Source of the DNA: Patagioenas fasciata
Taxonomy: Eukaryota; Chordata; Aves; Columbiformes; Columbidae
Direction: 5' to 3'
NCBI RefSeq assembly: GCF_037038585.1
Contig: NC_092524.1
Location: forward strand, 40,496,001-40,560,000
DNA length: 64,000 bases
The first letter of the stretch is position 1, and every line of letters starts with the position of its first letter. Under the pieces are notes generated by a model, which was not told the origin of the DNA, searched no databases, and worked only from the letters and a program-made list of their open reading frames with translations. Shown in pieces: positions 1 through 11,485 of this stretch. The position numbers were made by a program, and so were the translations under genes.

Positions 1-3000
1 TTCACACTGCATGAAAGCTTTCATTCTCTGCCAGCAACTGCTTGCTGAGCTATTCCTGCCCTCTCCTTCTTTCCTTGGCAGATGATGTGTTAAAAAAGTA
101 CCAACTGGGATACGTACCAGCTGCGAGTGTACTAAATGGGACAAGCAAACACGCAGAGGAATGAGGCAGGAGGGAGTTCTTCCTCTTCTATGGAGTTACT
201 TTTTAATACCATAATGAAGACAAGATACATACTGCTTCAATAATAAAAGCACTAGGTATGTTTGCACCACCTGTCCCGATTTGACGCTGACTGTTTTTAA
301 AATCAGTTTTTGGTTTTGGTGTTTATTTTTTTTTGCTTTGGTTGCGTTAAGGAAAGGTAGAATTAAATGTGTTTAAAAAAATAATCCAAATACATCAGCT
401 GTGAGCCCACTGTAATCCTGAGGGAGTTCATGTACATTCTACTAAGTGAAAATAAAAAGGGAGAATGTGATAGCCATAACCTGTCATTTAGATTGTTTTG
501 AAACTTGTATGAATCAAATTTGTGAGTGTGAAGTTAGCTCAGAATACCATAAGATTTAATGTATTGTTCTCTGAAATAGTTTTAATTAACTTTTGTGCTC
601 TGCCTTTGAAATTATCCAGACTCTACTTGTCTATAATTTTTAATTGCAAAGAAAATAATTTATTACATGCAGGTCTGAAATTATACTTATCGTGACAAAT
701 TTAGATTCTCTAGATCCAAGTTTTGCATCTGAAATGACCTCTTACATGGAAATAAAATATTGTCACACACAGAAGTTGTACTGTCACACATTTAGGTTCA
801 AATGAAAATACCTATGCAATACTATTCGTTTACAGAGATATATTTGTGAAGCAAAATCCATAGCAATCATTCTTATGAACATTTTAGGTTTTTTGAAATT
901 CATATAAATTATCAGAAAAATTTTTAAAAAATAATTTTGATCAATTAATTTGAGTCTTGAATAAGCAAAGATCCAGTTGAATGGAAAGGATAGTGTAACC
1001 CACAGGTGAAGTCAAAAGAAAAATCTGAATTAACACTTTTATCTGTATTGGAGACAACAAAACCTATAAATAAATGTCTCCAGTATCAGCTCTTTTGTTT
1101 AGTTTTGTTTTGTTTTCATAACTGAATATGACATGGGTGAGATGTATATTTTAACTTTCTGATAACATGTGGTAAAAAAATTAATTTTCAAATTTCTGAT
1201 GTGTACCATAGAACATCAAAGTGATGGAAAAAACAGTTCCTAACTAATCACACAGATTTATCTAAATACATATTCACTGTGGTAGTGGATTTTTAATGAA
1301 ATAAAGGAAAAACAAAATAAACAAAAAGTTGGACCTGTGTAGAAAACTTATATTTCTCTGTAACAATCGATAAGGATGTGTGAGGCATCTTTTATGTAAG
1401 CTGATTTCTCTGTCTTTGCAGCACGTGCTTCTGATGGTGTTGTTTTATCCTCAGTGAGTTTATTTTAAGTAGCTTTGCCTGCAGGGAGCATAGCCATCTT
1501 CACTGTGCAGGAGGTGAAATTTTACTATGTGCCTGAAATTTGGAAGTGTTGAGTCATCACCTTTCACTGGTTTTTATATAATAATTGCTTAGTGACAAGT
1601 GTATAGAAAATGTTCAAAGAACAGTGTGGAAGCGATACAATTTTTCTGGATTTTCTGGATTTGCACACAAGAAAACAATGAAAAATAATTTCAAGTTCAT
1701 GTAGTTAGTTGAAGGGGAAAGTTCAGAAGGAACTCCACTGAATAAGTCAGTCAATTCATAGAATTCTCATTCCCTAACGGGTGAGAAAGATTTTATTTTT
1801 ATTATACCAAATTCCTGTGAAACTTCACGTTTTTTTTCATGAGATTCATGGTGTTAGACACTGGCTACAAAGCATGTTTTCAGGTCTCTGAATAATACCA
1901 AGTTTCTAACTGGTATTTACACTGGTACCAATTTACACTGGAAACCTAAGTACTAATTCAGCTTTCCCTTTTATAGATGTGAATAGAGACTGCTCTATCT
2001 ATAGGTAAATATTCAACTCTTTTCCTTTTTCACCCATTTTAATGTAACAATTTGGACGAGTTTTGGACTGAGAATTACTGTATTTACTCTGAAAGAAAAA
2101 GAATGTTCTGGATTCACAAGCAACAATTGTACTGATTTTGTATATTCACTGCTACTAATTTTTTTTGTTATTCCTTAGTTCATAGTCTGTGGCTGTTCTT
2201 GTTCCAAATGTCCTGTTTGGAAATCACCTTAAGCCTACTCTATTTAAAGTAAACAAACCACAAATGAACAAAGGAATCAACAGGCTTTTTGCAGGTACTC
2301 TGTATCACACTTTTAAAGAAGTGAAATCAGAAAAGATTTTCATCAATGCATAATGGACAACTGTACCTTATACTAATAGGTTCTTCAAATTCTACTTTGA
2401 TTTACCAGCTGGGACTTACAAACATTATAGAGAGTGGCATGATCTTGCTCAAAAGAGGCAGAGCTTCTTTTATTCTGTTTAGGGACAACAAAAGGAAATT
2501 ATACCCATGTGACACCGTCATAAGCATCTTTAAAAGGGCTTTCTAGAATTTCTGGCCATGGATTTCTCTTGGGAAGAACCAAGTTGGATGCCTTTACCAC
2601 AACAATTAGACATGATGAAATGTAGTAATAACAAACTGTACTTCAGATTCATGGGTTATAATTAGTAAATTGTGACTCATAGGACTAAAGTGTAGCTAGT
2701 AAATGTACCAAGTGACTCAGGCATTGAAGTACCTCAGTTTTAGTTATCTCAACACTTAACAGCATCTGCAGTCCCAAAGAAGATTTTCAAATTTCTCCAT
2801 ACAATATACAGAAAAGTTACAGAAGCCAAAAATCTGAATGGAGAATTATCTAAGCTGGTCTTCAAGGACTCAGGCTTAAGTCCTCTTAGAAACTCAAAAG
2901 GTTCACTCTGCCTGGACTCACTTTGTATGTGTGAAGGGTGTCCTTAAGTTCAGTCATCCATTCAGCACAGAAAAATAGAAAAGAACTTCCTAATGCTCTT

Positions 3001-4122
3001 CTTTACCCAATATCCAGGGATTAGGATAACATCTTGAAAGGTGAGACAACTTTCTGTTTGGAAAAGAGATTCTAACACAGGATTTCTACTCCCTAAATAA
3101 GTCCTTTAAGCACTAAGCTCCATTTAATTTGTCATCTGAGTTTGTGAGCGCTTCATACAAAAATGAGCATTTTTAAACAGAGACAGCTGAGAATCTTGTC
3201 CTACAAAATACCATGTTATGCAATGGAATCAACTTTCCAGCACAAGACAGTAAAGCCAAATTCCTTCTTCAGATGAATAAGGGATGTCATTGATTTCCTC
3301 AAGGAAATTTCCAATATTAAATGGATGAGTTGGAAGGCATCCTTCTTTCCATAGAAACTTTCTGTACTTCGTGAGGCAGAGCACAACTTCAAAACACAAG
3401 GAAGATATACAAACAAAATGTTTGCTTGACATCCAAAGAAACTTCTTAGAACTAAAACGGTAATTCTCATTATGAGAAATGTTCAATATAGATGTCTGGA
3501 GATGTTTAACAGTAAGAAATAGATGCATCACTAGGATTAGATTCCAGCTGCCAGACATGAGGCTCTGTTGACTTCACAGTGTCGGAGTCAGAAACCAAAC
3601 TAGGAGAAAAAACCAAATCCACAAGTCCTCTCCAGGTTCTAAAAGAGGTGATTTAACAGAACTTAACACTTCTATTTTGCACATAAAAATTTATAAAACT
3701 ACACTGTCATCTTGCCATTGAAAAAAAGTTGTTAGATCTTCGCAGAAAAATAGGAGAAAATGTTAGGAAAGGAAATGTAATACAAAGTCTTGTTTGTTTC
3801 TGTTCTTTTGCACATACTTATTCCTAATCTAACCAAGGTATGATCTCATGTCAACGATAATGTATTTGTGGCAGTTTTCTCTGCAGATCTGTGCTTGTTC
3901 CTAGATTTTGAGTAGACATGATAATTTAAGACTTTTATTACGTATTTCTAAGTAAAATATGGATTTTTGGAGTGACTAAATGTTTTTTCTCTCTTGTCAT
4001 TAGTTTCTAAAACTGCCTGAAGATTAATTCAGAAAGCAGAGATTGTTTGAAAAATGCGTAATAAATAATGGTAAAAATCTGTCAAGTAATGAATTCTTTA
4101 ATGAGAACCAAAAGATCAATTT
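1..4122. other. AT-rich non-coding stretch, no gene recognised
   Basis: No coding region, RNA gene or recognisable transposon is visible. The longest open frames (for example 2346-2546 plus and 3216-3558 minus) are short, lack recognisable motifs, and overlap each other in different frames, as expected by chance in AT-rich vertebrate DNA. Short homopolymer tracts are scattered through it. The stretch ends where the tail of a minus-strand CR1 begins. Confidence 0.7.
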
Positions 4123-4218
4123 CATAGAATCATAGAATCATGGAATCATAGAATGCTAGGGATTGGAAGAGACCTCAAAAGATCATCTAGTCCATTCCCC
4201 CTGCCGCAGCAGGAACAC

Positions 4219-4662
4219 CTAGATGAGGCTACACAGGAACGTGTCCAGACGGGTTTTGAATGTCTCCAGAGCACGAGACTCCACAGTCTCCCTGGGCAGC
4301 CTGTTCCAATACTCTGTTACCCTCACTGAGAAGAAGTTTCTTCTCAAACTTAAGTGGAACCTCTTATGTTCCAGCTTAAACGCATTACCCCTTGTCCTAC
4401 CATTGTTTGTCACGGAGAGGAGCCTGGCTCCATCCTCGTGACACTCACCTTTTGTATATTTATAAACTTTAATAAGGTCACCCCTCAGTCTCCTCTTCTC
4501 CAAACTAAAGAGACCCAGCTCCCTCAGTCTTTCCTCATAAGGGAGGTGCTCCATCCCCTTAATCATCCTGGTTGCCCTATGCTGGACCCTCTCCAGCAGT
4601 TCCCTGTCCTTCTTGAACTGAGGAGCCCGGAACTGGACACAATATTCCAGATGTGGTCTCAC
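4219..4662 (-). pseudogene. CR1 ORF2, C-terminal region
   Basis: 147 codons of the conserved tail found in most truncated CR1 copies. It holds [58 protein letters not shown] and [20 protein letters not shown], and ends at a stop 96 bp before the terminal repeat. Its catalytic role, if any, is unknown; it probably contributes to RNA 3'-end recognition. The same segment recurs at 25970-26194 (minus) and, internally deleted, at 58493-58684 (plus). Confidence 0.9.
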
Positions 4663-5456
4663 CGGGGCAGAGTAGAGAGGAAGGAGAACCTCTCTCGACC
4701 TACTAACAACCCCCTTCTAATACACCCCAGGATGCCATTGGCTCTCTTGGCTACAAGGGCACAGTGCTGGCTCATGGTCATCCTGCTGTCCACCAGGATC
4801 CCCAGGTCCCTCTCCCCTACACTATTCTCTACTGGATCATTCCCCAACTTATACTGGAACCTGGGGTTGTTCCTTCCCAGATGCAATACTGTACATTTGC
4901 CCTTCTTATATTTCATTAAATTTTTACCCACCCAGCTCTCTAGCCTGTCCAGGTCATGCTGGATGGTAGCAGAGCCTTCTGGTGTGTCAGCCATTCCTCC
5001 TAGCTTGATGTCATCAGCAAACTTGCTGATAGTACACTCTTTTCCCTCATCCAAATAACTGATGAATATATTGAATAAAACCGGCCCCAGTACTGACCCT
5101 TGAGGCACTCCACTAGATACAGGCCTCCAACTAGACGCCGCCCCATCGACCACAACTCTCTGGCTTCTTTCCTTCAGCCAATTCACAGTCCACCTCACTA
5201 CCCAATCATCCAGACTGCACTCCCTCAGTTTAGCTGTATGGATGTTGTGGGAGACTGTGTCAAATGCTTTACTGAAGTCAAGGTAGACCACATCCAACTC
5301 TCTGCCACCATCTATCTGTCTTGTTATGTCCTCATAAAAGGCTATGAGGTTGGTCAAGCACGACTTCCCCTTAGTGAAGCCATGTTGACTGCTCCTAATG
5401 ACCCTCTTATCCTTGATATGCCTTGAGATGGCACCAATGTTAAGTTGTTCCATCAC
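4659..5456 (-). pseudogene. CR1 ORF2, reverse transcriptase core
   Basis: 265 codons containing the palm of a non-LTR reverse transcriptase. Motifs in order are [30 protein letters not shown] (first catalytic Asp), [16 protein letters not shown], and [10 protein letters not shown] (the second catalytic pair, FADD, near 5010-5024). The fingers block (WRKANVTPV and following) lies outside this frame, which begins only at 5456. Downstream the frame drifts at about 4680 and the C-terminal part resumes in another frame at 4662. It copies CR1 RNA into DNA at the target nick in intact elements; here it is inactive because it is cut off from the endonuclease. Confidence 0.92.
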
Positions 5457-5632
5457 TTTCCCAGGGATGGAGGTGTGGCTGACCGGTCTATAATTACCTG
5501 GGTCCTCTTTCTTGCCCTTTTTGAAGACTGGGTTGATGTTAGCTTTCCTTCAGTCCTCAGGCACCTCTCCCATTCCCCACGACTTAGCAAAGATGATGGA
5601 GAGTGGCCTAGCAATGACTTCAGCCAGCTCCC

Positions 5633-5968
5633 TCAACACCTGCGGGCACATCCCAGCTGGACCCATGGATTTATGGATGTATCGATGTCCAGATTGCCTA
5701 ATTGCTCCCTAACCCAGTCCTCATCAACTAAGGCAGACTCCTCCATTGTCCTGACCTTCTCTGGGGCCTCAGGGGTACGGGGCTCCTCAGGACAGCCTCT
5801 GGCAGAGCAGACAGAGACAAAGACGGCATTCAGTAACTCTGCCTTCTCTGTATCTTCTGTCACCAGGACACCCACCTCGTTCATCAGTGGGCCTACATTG
5901 ACTTTGGTGTTAGTTTCATCTGCCATGTATTTGAAAAAGCTCTTTCCATTGTCCTTGACCTCTCTCAC
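5633..5968 (-). pseudogene. CR1 ORF2, linker before reverse transcriptase
   Basis: 111 codons matching the segment between endonuclease and reverse transcriptase of the other CR1 copy (13537-13300), with shared [20 protein letters not shown] and VDEDWVREQLGNLD. At the end the frame departs from the KSMGPDG block expected at the start of the reverse transcriptase, so a frameshift lies near 5660. It has no independent function and is a piece of the degraded ORF2. Confidence 0.82.
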
Positions 5969-6058
5969 CAGATTTAACTCTAAGGAGGCCTTAGCTTTCC
6001 TAGTTGCCTCCCTACACTCTCTGACAACAGCCTTATATTCTTCCCAAGTGGCCCGCCC

Positions 6059-6574
6059 CTACTTCCATGATCTATAAACTCTCTTCTTCCACTTAAGCTT
6101 ATCCAGCAGTTCCCTGTTTAACCAAGCAGGTCTCCTGGTTCCTTTCCTTGACCTCCTACGTGTCGGGATACTCTGATCTTGGGTCTGGTAGAAGGAGTCC
6201 CTGAACACTAACCAACTGTCTTGGGCCCCTTTACCTTCAAGCAGCCTTGCCCATGGGATTTCCCCTAGCAATTGTTTGAAAAGGCCAAAGTTCATCCTGC
6301 TGAAGTCCAGGATTGAAATTCTGCTTGCTATTCTGTTCCTGCCACACAAGATCCTGAACTCCACCATTTCGTGGTCGTTGTAACCAAGGTAGCCCTCAAC
6401 TTTTACTGCTTCAACCAGACCCTCCTTGTTAGTGAGGAAGAGGTCTAGCAGTGCACCTCTCCTGGTTGGCTCCTTCACCATTTGCATCAGAAAGTTATCA
6501 TCAAGGCACTGGAGGAACCTCCTAGACTGGTTGGCTGAGGGAAACATCAGGGAAGTTAAAATCCCCCACAACAA
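6059..6574 (-). pseudogene. CR1 ORF2, C-terminal endonuclease part
   Basis: 171 codons covering the end of the endonuclease and the linker to reverse transcriptase. NDHEMVEF is the last catalytic block; the usual residue before the Asp-His pair is Ser, as in the copy at 13655-14335 (SDHEMVEF). PTRRGALLDL and the basic RRRSRKGTRRPAWLNRE linker are shared with that copy. The GDFN block that should precede it is out of frame here: the frame opens with unrelated residues, so a small indel lies near 6560. It is separated from the upstream endonuclease piece by a frame break. Confidence 0.85.
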
Positions 6575-6601
6575 CCAGGGCCTGTGACTGTGAGGCTGCT
6601 C

Positions 6602-7083
6602 TCAGCTGTCTGTAGAAGGCCTCATCAAATACCTCACCCTGATCTGGTGACCTGTAATAGACACCCACACAGTGTCTCCCCTGCCAGCCTGCCCCTTAAT
6701 ACTCACCCTTAGACTCTCAACTTGCTCCTCATCCATGCCTGGACAATACTCAATACATTGTAGTTGCTCTCTCACGTAAAGAGCAACTCCACCACCACAC
6801 CTGGCTGGCCTGTCTTTCCTGAAAAAGTCATAGCCATCCATGATCACATTCGAGTCATGTGAGCTGTCCACCATGTCTCTCTAATTGTCACCAGGTCACA
6901 ATCTCCTGCCCAAACACAGGTTTCTAACTCCTCCTGCTTATTCCCCATGCTGTGTGCATTGGTGTACAGGCATTTCAGAGAGCGAGCTGAGCACACTGAT
7001 TTCACCCCAGGGTTATGGGAGGCCTCCCAGTCTTCATGAACTCTAGAGTGCTGCCCCATTCTAGAGTGCAAGCCCAACCACAA
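6602..7083 (-). pseudogene. CR1 ORF2, N-terminal endonuclease part (broken)
   Basis: Two overlapping frames (7083-6844 and 6874-6602) encode the start of an apurinic-like endonuclease of the exonuclease/endonuclease/phosphatase fold, which in CR1 nicks target DNA to prime reverse transcription. Visible motifs are YTNAHSMGNKQEELE (metal-binding Asn region), RETWW (catalytic Glu), and GGGVALYVREQL. The two frames do not agree in phase, so a frameshift lies near 6860. After about 6690 the sequence diverges into a frame that loses the expected VGVYYRPP block, pointing to another shift. The same domain is better preserved at 13655-14788. Confidence 0.85.
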
Positions 7084-7218
7084 CCCATACCCCTTCGAGT
7101 CTAGTTTAAAGCTCTCCAGATGCCCCTGCTAATTTCTGTCCCAGCATCCTTTTGCCCCTGCGAGATAAACCTTTCCCAGGTATCACTGTTCAGACTGGTG
7201 TCTTGTAAAACCAGCTGT

Positions 7219-8277
7219 TATTTGTATGGCCATTGTATGGCTTGAATTGTGAAACATAGAGGAAGACATGGTAGTCCAGTGCCATATACAGATACTATAT
7301 ATCACCTTCCTTATCACGGTCGGTGTATCCTTGTTCATACGTCCAAGCAACCAAAAATAACTGTATTTGCTCAAGTTATTAATTGTAATTAATTGATTTA
7401 GCTTTATTTAAATCTCTCTTTTGGATCTTGCATCAGCATTTCTGCTATTTAATCTGTGAAAATGGTCTAACTGAAAAATTTATAGTTATTTGGGCCATTG
7501 TTTTTATCCTATTAAAACAGAGGGACAGTGGCAGTTTCTTTATCAGTCTTTCGGAACCCTCAGACTTATTGAAATTGAATATTAATGATCCATAGACTTC
7601 ATCATCTTAGGCTTTCCTAACAATTTTCTGTAGATTATCCATACCTTCTGATTTGAAATGTGCAATTTTATTAGGTGTTTTTGAAACCTGCTTACTATCT
7701 GCTGGGAGGAAAAGTATTTTTCTTTCAATCACCACCTGCTTATTTCCTCATCTTAGAACAATATTTCCCAGAACACTTAAGTCTTCTGTGTTAGAAGCTA
7801 TTTATATCAAATAAGAATACCTGAGAACGGACCAAAGATTCATTGACCCCTGAATTGTCTGTATGGATTTCAGGGCATTCCAAAAAAGATGACAATGGAA
7901 GAAAATCACTTGTCAGAGGAGAGAGCACAGATTTTGTCCAAAAGTTGCTGGGAAGGGGATAACATACACATAAGTAAATTTTACTGTTGTTAGGGGTGCA
8001 AGAGAACTTCAAAAGTCTGTACAAAGAGGTGGTAAATTTGATCTTAGATGAGGATTTATTAAGAACTTCTGCCTTCTCTTCTTTTTCTGTCTGGCATAGC
8101 AAACAGTTCTGACCTTCAAGGCACAGCTTCTTGACTGGATAGTGACTATGACAGTAGTGGAAGAGAGACTACAGAGGTGCAGCGGCCATCACGGTAGGGG
8201 GGAGCTGGCAGGAAAGTGGCAGGATGCAGGCAGCAGTACAGAGATGAACCATCACTTTCTTATCCACTTTCTGTTCT
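7219..8277. other. Non-coding spacer, no gene recognised
   Basis: AT-rich DNA between the first CR1 copy and the repeat cluster. The longest open frame (7791-8102, minus, 103 codons) has no motif I recognise and no codon pattern suggesting selection. GC content rises toward 8150-8277. Confidence 0.6.
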
Positions 8278-9000
8278 AGAGCTCAGGTGTCAAACGCCCA
8301 AGCCACAGGCTTGACCTGGCCCACCACCTTGTTTTGTCTGGCCCAGCCCTTCGTTTCCACCCGGCAACAGTGCCGAGCTCCTCACCCTCAGGCTCCTGCC
8401 AGCGCTGGTCACCGTGCAGCAGGTGTGACACAGGCTGCGCTGCAGGAGCAAAACCGCGGAGCAGTTCCACAGGAGAGCGGTGAGACTGATGGGGGACACT
8501 AGTAACTGCCTTGAGGCATTGAAAGACAAGACAGACAAGAATTACACATGGGAGGAAACGATTGTGTTGGGGGGCTGTTTAAAGGGTTACTCTCAACTGG
8601 GCAAACATTTCATTTAATTTTTTAATAAGTTAGCCAGACACATGAACTTTGGCAATTACAAGTTATTTGAAAAAGTACCTGTAAAAATATATTTTGTAAC
8701 CAGCAGACAGAGTCTCGCTCATGAATTCTGCATTGTTTTCCATGGATACGATCAGCTCTGCCCAATGGGGAAGGAGATTTGAAGAAAAGGTGAGCCTGTG
8801 TGAGAGGGCCTGACTATTATTATTCAGCTTGGTCCTAAAGGACATCTTGGTCTTTTACTTAGGTGGCATACCATGCCATCCTTGGTAGAAAAATTTGTAT
8901 GTCTTTTATGAGCCAGTGCTGGTGATAAAGGAGTATAACACACATAACTGGGTGGCAAACACAAGGCCCAATGGGCCAAATGCTAAATTATGTTCAAACC
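8278..9000. repeat. GC-richer patch, possible relic of a hAT-like element
   Basis: The patch opens with CAGGTGTCAAAC followed by TGACCTGGCCC, and near its right end has GGTGGCAAAC followed by AAGGCCCAATGGGCC. Such CAGGGGTG-CAAAC/GGCCC strings resemble termini of some vertebrate hAT DNA transposons, but both lie in the same orientation and no matching inverted end is found. Frames of 55-60 codons cross 8500-8780 on both strands without a recognisable motif. I cannot name the element; a composite of older repeats is equally possible. Confidence 0.25.
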
Positions 9001-9655
9001 TGCCGTGGTTTTGTTAAAAAAAACCTAGTTTCTCTTTTAGTGAATTTGCCTGTCAGCTAAAGCCTTCATTTTAGCTGCATTTTCCTGGAGAACCAGACAC
9101 ATGTTTTGGTAAACATAGCAAAGGAATGCAAAGTTATTGATAAGCATGGATGGACATCTCGCGAGAGGGACAACGAGAAACCGGTGATCAAGAAACTGAC
9201 CAACTGTGTATAACATTCCATTCACATGAATACTTCATCTAAAAGTGGGAGATCACGAGGCTCTCGCCCCTTTTTCCTCCTTCTTCGTCCCTTCTGCTTA
9301 GGGCCGACATTAGGAGAGGACCTTGCTGGTCGTCCCTGTGAACTGAGGCCTCGTGACAGCCTGAATCCAGCTCCGGTTGGCTGCAGAGTCTAATCCAGGA
9401 CTTTGGGTGCCAGCTCTACAGTTACTGAGACTTTCAAGATTGGTTTTGTATATTTTGTATTATTTTCTCTATTCTTATTAGTAGCATTAATAAAACATCT
9501 TTAATTTTTCCAACTCTCTTCTTTCTGTTCTTCTTTTCCTCCTGATCGCCTGTTCTTAGTGGGAAGAGGAGAGGGAGGGGCAAACAGGGGAAGGTGGGGG
9601 GAGAGGAGGTTAACAATACATCTGCCAGGGTTTTATTGTCACCCCACAATCTAAA
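9001..9655 (+). mobile_element. ERV LTR, plus strand, nearly complete
   Basis: About 655 bp matching, in the opposite orientation, the LTRs at 9846-10502 and 60104-60767. It begins TGCCGTGGTTTTG, against TGTCCTGGTTTTG in the family, and stops at CAATCTAAA, about 9 bp short of the expected terminal GACA. An AATAAA polyadenylation signal is intact at 9489-9494, whereas the other two copies read AGTAAA there. The TATA motif is mutated (TCTAAAAG near 9230). It abuts a CR1 fragment at 9656 without a recognisable target duplication, so the right end was lost by deletion or rearrangement. Confidence 0.85.
9489..9494 (+). promoter_or_regulatory. LTR polyadenylation signal AATAAA
   Basis: AATAAA lies about 490 bp into the plus-strand LTR, the expected position for the end of the R region. 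The two minus-strand copies carry AGTAAA at the equivalent site, so only this LTR keeps the canonical hexamer. Confidence 0.6.
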
Positions 9656-9845
9656 GTCATTGATGAATATATTGAACAGTACTGGCCCCAGCACCAACCC
9701 TTGAGGCACTCCACTAGATACAGGCCTCCAACTGGACTATGGCCCATTGACCACGACTCTCTGGCTTCTTTCCTTCAGCCAGTTTGCAGTCCACCTCACT
9801 ACCCAATCATCCAGACCACACTCCCTCAGTTTAGCTATGAGAATG
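9656..9845 (-). mobile_element. CR1 fragment (reverse transcriptase region)
   Basis: 190 bp aligning with CR1 positions equivalent to 5058-5240 of the first copy, including the block that encodes [13 protein letters not shown] of the reverse transcriptase. It continues, after about 70 missing bases and the retrovirus at 9846-12928, into the CR1 at 12929 in the same orientation, so both are probably parts of one CR1 split by the retrovirus. The CR1 3' end that should lie to the left is missing, replaced by the plus-strand LTR. Confidence 0.85.
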
Positions 9846-10502
9846 TGTCGAGGGTTAAGATTGTGGGGTGACAATCAGACCCTGACAGATGTATTGTTAA
9901 CCTCCTCCCCCCTCCACTTCCCCCTTTTTGCCCCTCCCTCTCCCCCCTTCCCACTCAGGACAGGCGATCGGGAGGGAAAGAAGGACAGAGAGAAGAGAGT
10001 TGGAAAAATTAAAGATGTTTTACTAATGCTACTAATAAGAATAGAGAAAATAATACAAAATATACAAAACCAATCTTGAAAGTCTCAGCAACTGCAGAGC
10101 CAGCACCCAAAGTCCTGGATTAGACTCTGTAGCCAACTGGAGCTGGATTCAGGCTGTCACTAGGCCTCAGTTCGCAGGGACAACCAGCAAGGTCCTCTCC
10201 TAATGTCGGCCCTAAGCAGAAGGGAAAAGGAAAAGGGGCGAGATCCTCGTGATCTCCCACTTTTAGATGAAGTATTCATGTGAATGGAATGTTATACACA
10301 GTTGGTCAGTCTCTTGGTCACCGGTTTCTCGTTGCCCCTCTCACGAGATGTCCATCTGTACTTATCAAGAAGTTTACATTCCATTGCTATGTTTACCAAA
10401 ACATGTGTCTGGTTCTCCAGGAAAATGCAGCTAAAATGAAGGCTTTAGCTGACAGGCAAAATTCACCAAAAGAGAAACTTCTTTTTTAACAAAACCCGGA
10501 CA
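9846..10502 (-). repeat. 3' LTR of the gag-only provirus
   Basis: 657 bp; on the minus strand it begins TGTCCGGGTTTTG and ends CCCTCGACA, giving short TGTC/GACA inverted ends. The U3 is at the high-coordinate side. The TATA motif near 10262 is changed to TCTAAAAG and the polyadenylation hexamer to AGTAAA near 10020. It is inverted relative to the LTR at 9001-9655, 190 bp away. Confidence 0.9.
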
Positions 10503-10517
10503 TTCCACCCCTTATAA
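10503..10517 (-). promoter_or_regulatory. Polypurine tract of the gag-only provirus
   Basis: On the minus strand TTATAAGGGGTGGAA immediately precedes the TGTCC start of the 3' LTR. A purine run directly upstream of the LTR is the plus-strand primer for reverse transcription. The same 15 bases stand at 60768-60782. Confidence 0.85.
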
Positions 10518-10587
10518 TACGCCATTCACTGAATACATAGACCTTATCAATACAACCTATCAATACAATCTAATTAATCACTACTAC

Positions 10588-10626
10588 TATATATATATAT
10601 ATACATATATATGTACATATATACAC
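10588..10626. repeat. (AT)n-rich microsatellite inside the provirus
   Basis: ATATAT and ACATATATGT runs in the non-coding 3' part of the provirus. The equivalent place in the second provirus (60851-60883) also has an AT run of slightly different length, so the microsatellite was already in their ancestor. Confidence 0.85.
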
Positions 10627-10885
10627 AGGAGTAATTAATCTTAATCAGTGGACCATCCTTTGAAAAATTCATTAAGTTCATTTTGTTATGACAACCTCCT
10701 AGGGCAGGAAAAATGGTACAAGCATATCTCATGACCACTGTTTGTGGGTTAAAGACACCAACTTCGAAGAAGTTGTCAGGCGCCACTCGAATTAGAGGTT
10801 CCTTCAAGAGCATCAGAATCTCTTCTGCTCCTTTTGTAAACTGAAGCAGCCACCTTCCTAGGAGTTTTTCTTTTATCTCATGTAC

Positions 10886-11413
10886 TCATTCTTGAAGTTC
10901 TGAGGTAGGTCTTCCATGCCACTTATTCATGTTTTCTCCCTGCTCATGTAGGAAGAACCACAGTGAACCTCTTTTTGTGGGCTGCCTCTGTCCTCTCTCT
11001 TGAGATTGGAAACGCCCTCTCCTAATAGCTGAAACATAGGTTTGTGCAGGTCGTGAATGGTACACGTCTTCCCTGAGTTCTTTGATTTCTTGCAAAAGGT
11101 TTTCAAACCGGTCATCAGATTTTTCACACAGTTTCTCCACAGCAGAGACACAAGCCTGTAGAGAACCAACAAGGCTGTCCTCAAAGTTCCGGAGCTCCTC
11201 AATTACTTCAGTAATTTCTTGTACACCTCTAACTGACCAGACCATTCCTGCCAATGACTTAGCATATGCAGGTGGTGCACCTTGTACAAATCTGCGCCAC
11301 AGAAGTCGTGTACAATTGATTCTGTCTGGGTCTGTCTCCTCTTGGTTGTCTGGTCCAAAATAGATGATCTCTCGCACAGCTAATTCTCTCAGGAACTGGA
11401 TAACTCTCTCCAT
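10886..11413 (-). pseudogene. Gag-like region, second part (capsid end and basic tail)
   Basis: 175 codons starting at ATG 11413-11411, out of phase with the frame at 11486-12604 and separated from it by a stop and frameshift, so probably the rest of one gag rather than a separate gene. Residues 25-60 (DPDRINCTRLLWRRFVQGAP and neighbours) resemble the helical end of a retroviral capsid. Residues about 65-115 are rich in Glu/Leu/Lys heptad-like spacing and may form a coiled coil. The last third is basic (RRGRFQSQERGQRQPTKRG), as in a nucleocapsid. No CCHC zinc knuckle is seen. Assignment rests on position and composition, not on a search. Confidence 0.7.
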
Positions 11414-11485
11414 AGTATTTCATTTCCCTAATTTGGATATACAATCTTCCTTGTAGGGAAATCTGACTTTCATAGCTGCCAGGAG

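Larger units (their letters stand above)
4123..7218 (-). mobile_element. CR1 LINE, 5'-truncated, about 3.1 kb
   Basis: A non-LTR retrotransposon of the chicken repeat 1 family. Its 3' terminus lies at the low-coordinate end as four near-perfect copies of CATAGAAT (4123-4154), the reverse complement of the CR1 terminal ATTCTATG repeat. The body encodes ORF2 in pieces: endonuclease at about 7083-6059, then reverse transcriptase and C-terminal region at about 5968-4219. The right boundary is set where similarity to the second CR1 copy at 14757-14835 fades, just upstream of the ORF2 start. ORF1 and the 5' end are absent, as usual for CR1 copies truncated during target-primed insertion. Several frameshifts and stops break ORF2, so this copy cannot move by itself. 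Confidence 0.93.

Noticed and set aside
4354..6077. Plus-strand frames of 108-234 codons
   Set aside because: They lie antisense to the CR1 ORF2 pieces and are shadows of that coding sequence.
8663..8845. Frames of about 60 codons on both strands that looked like transposase
   Set aside because: No catalytic or zinc-finger motif could be found; both strands are open at once, a sign of chance.
10574..10813. 79-codon minus-strand frame next to the provirus 3' end
   Set aside because: It crosses the deletion junction near 10770 and then the AT microsatellite; the sister copy has non-coding sequence there.
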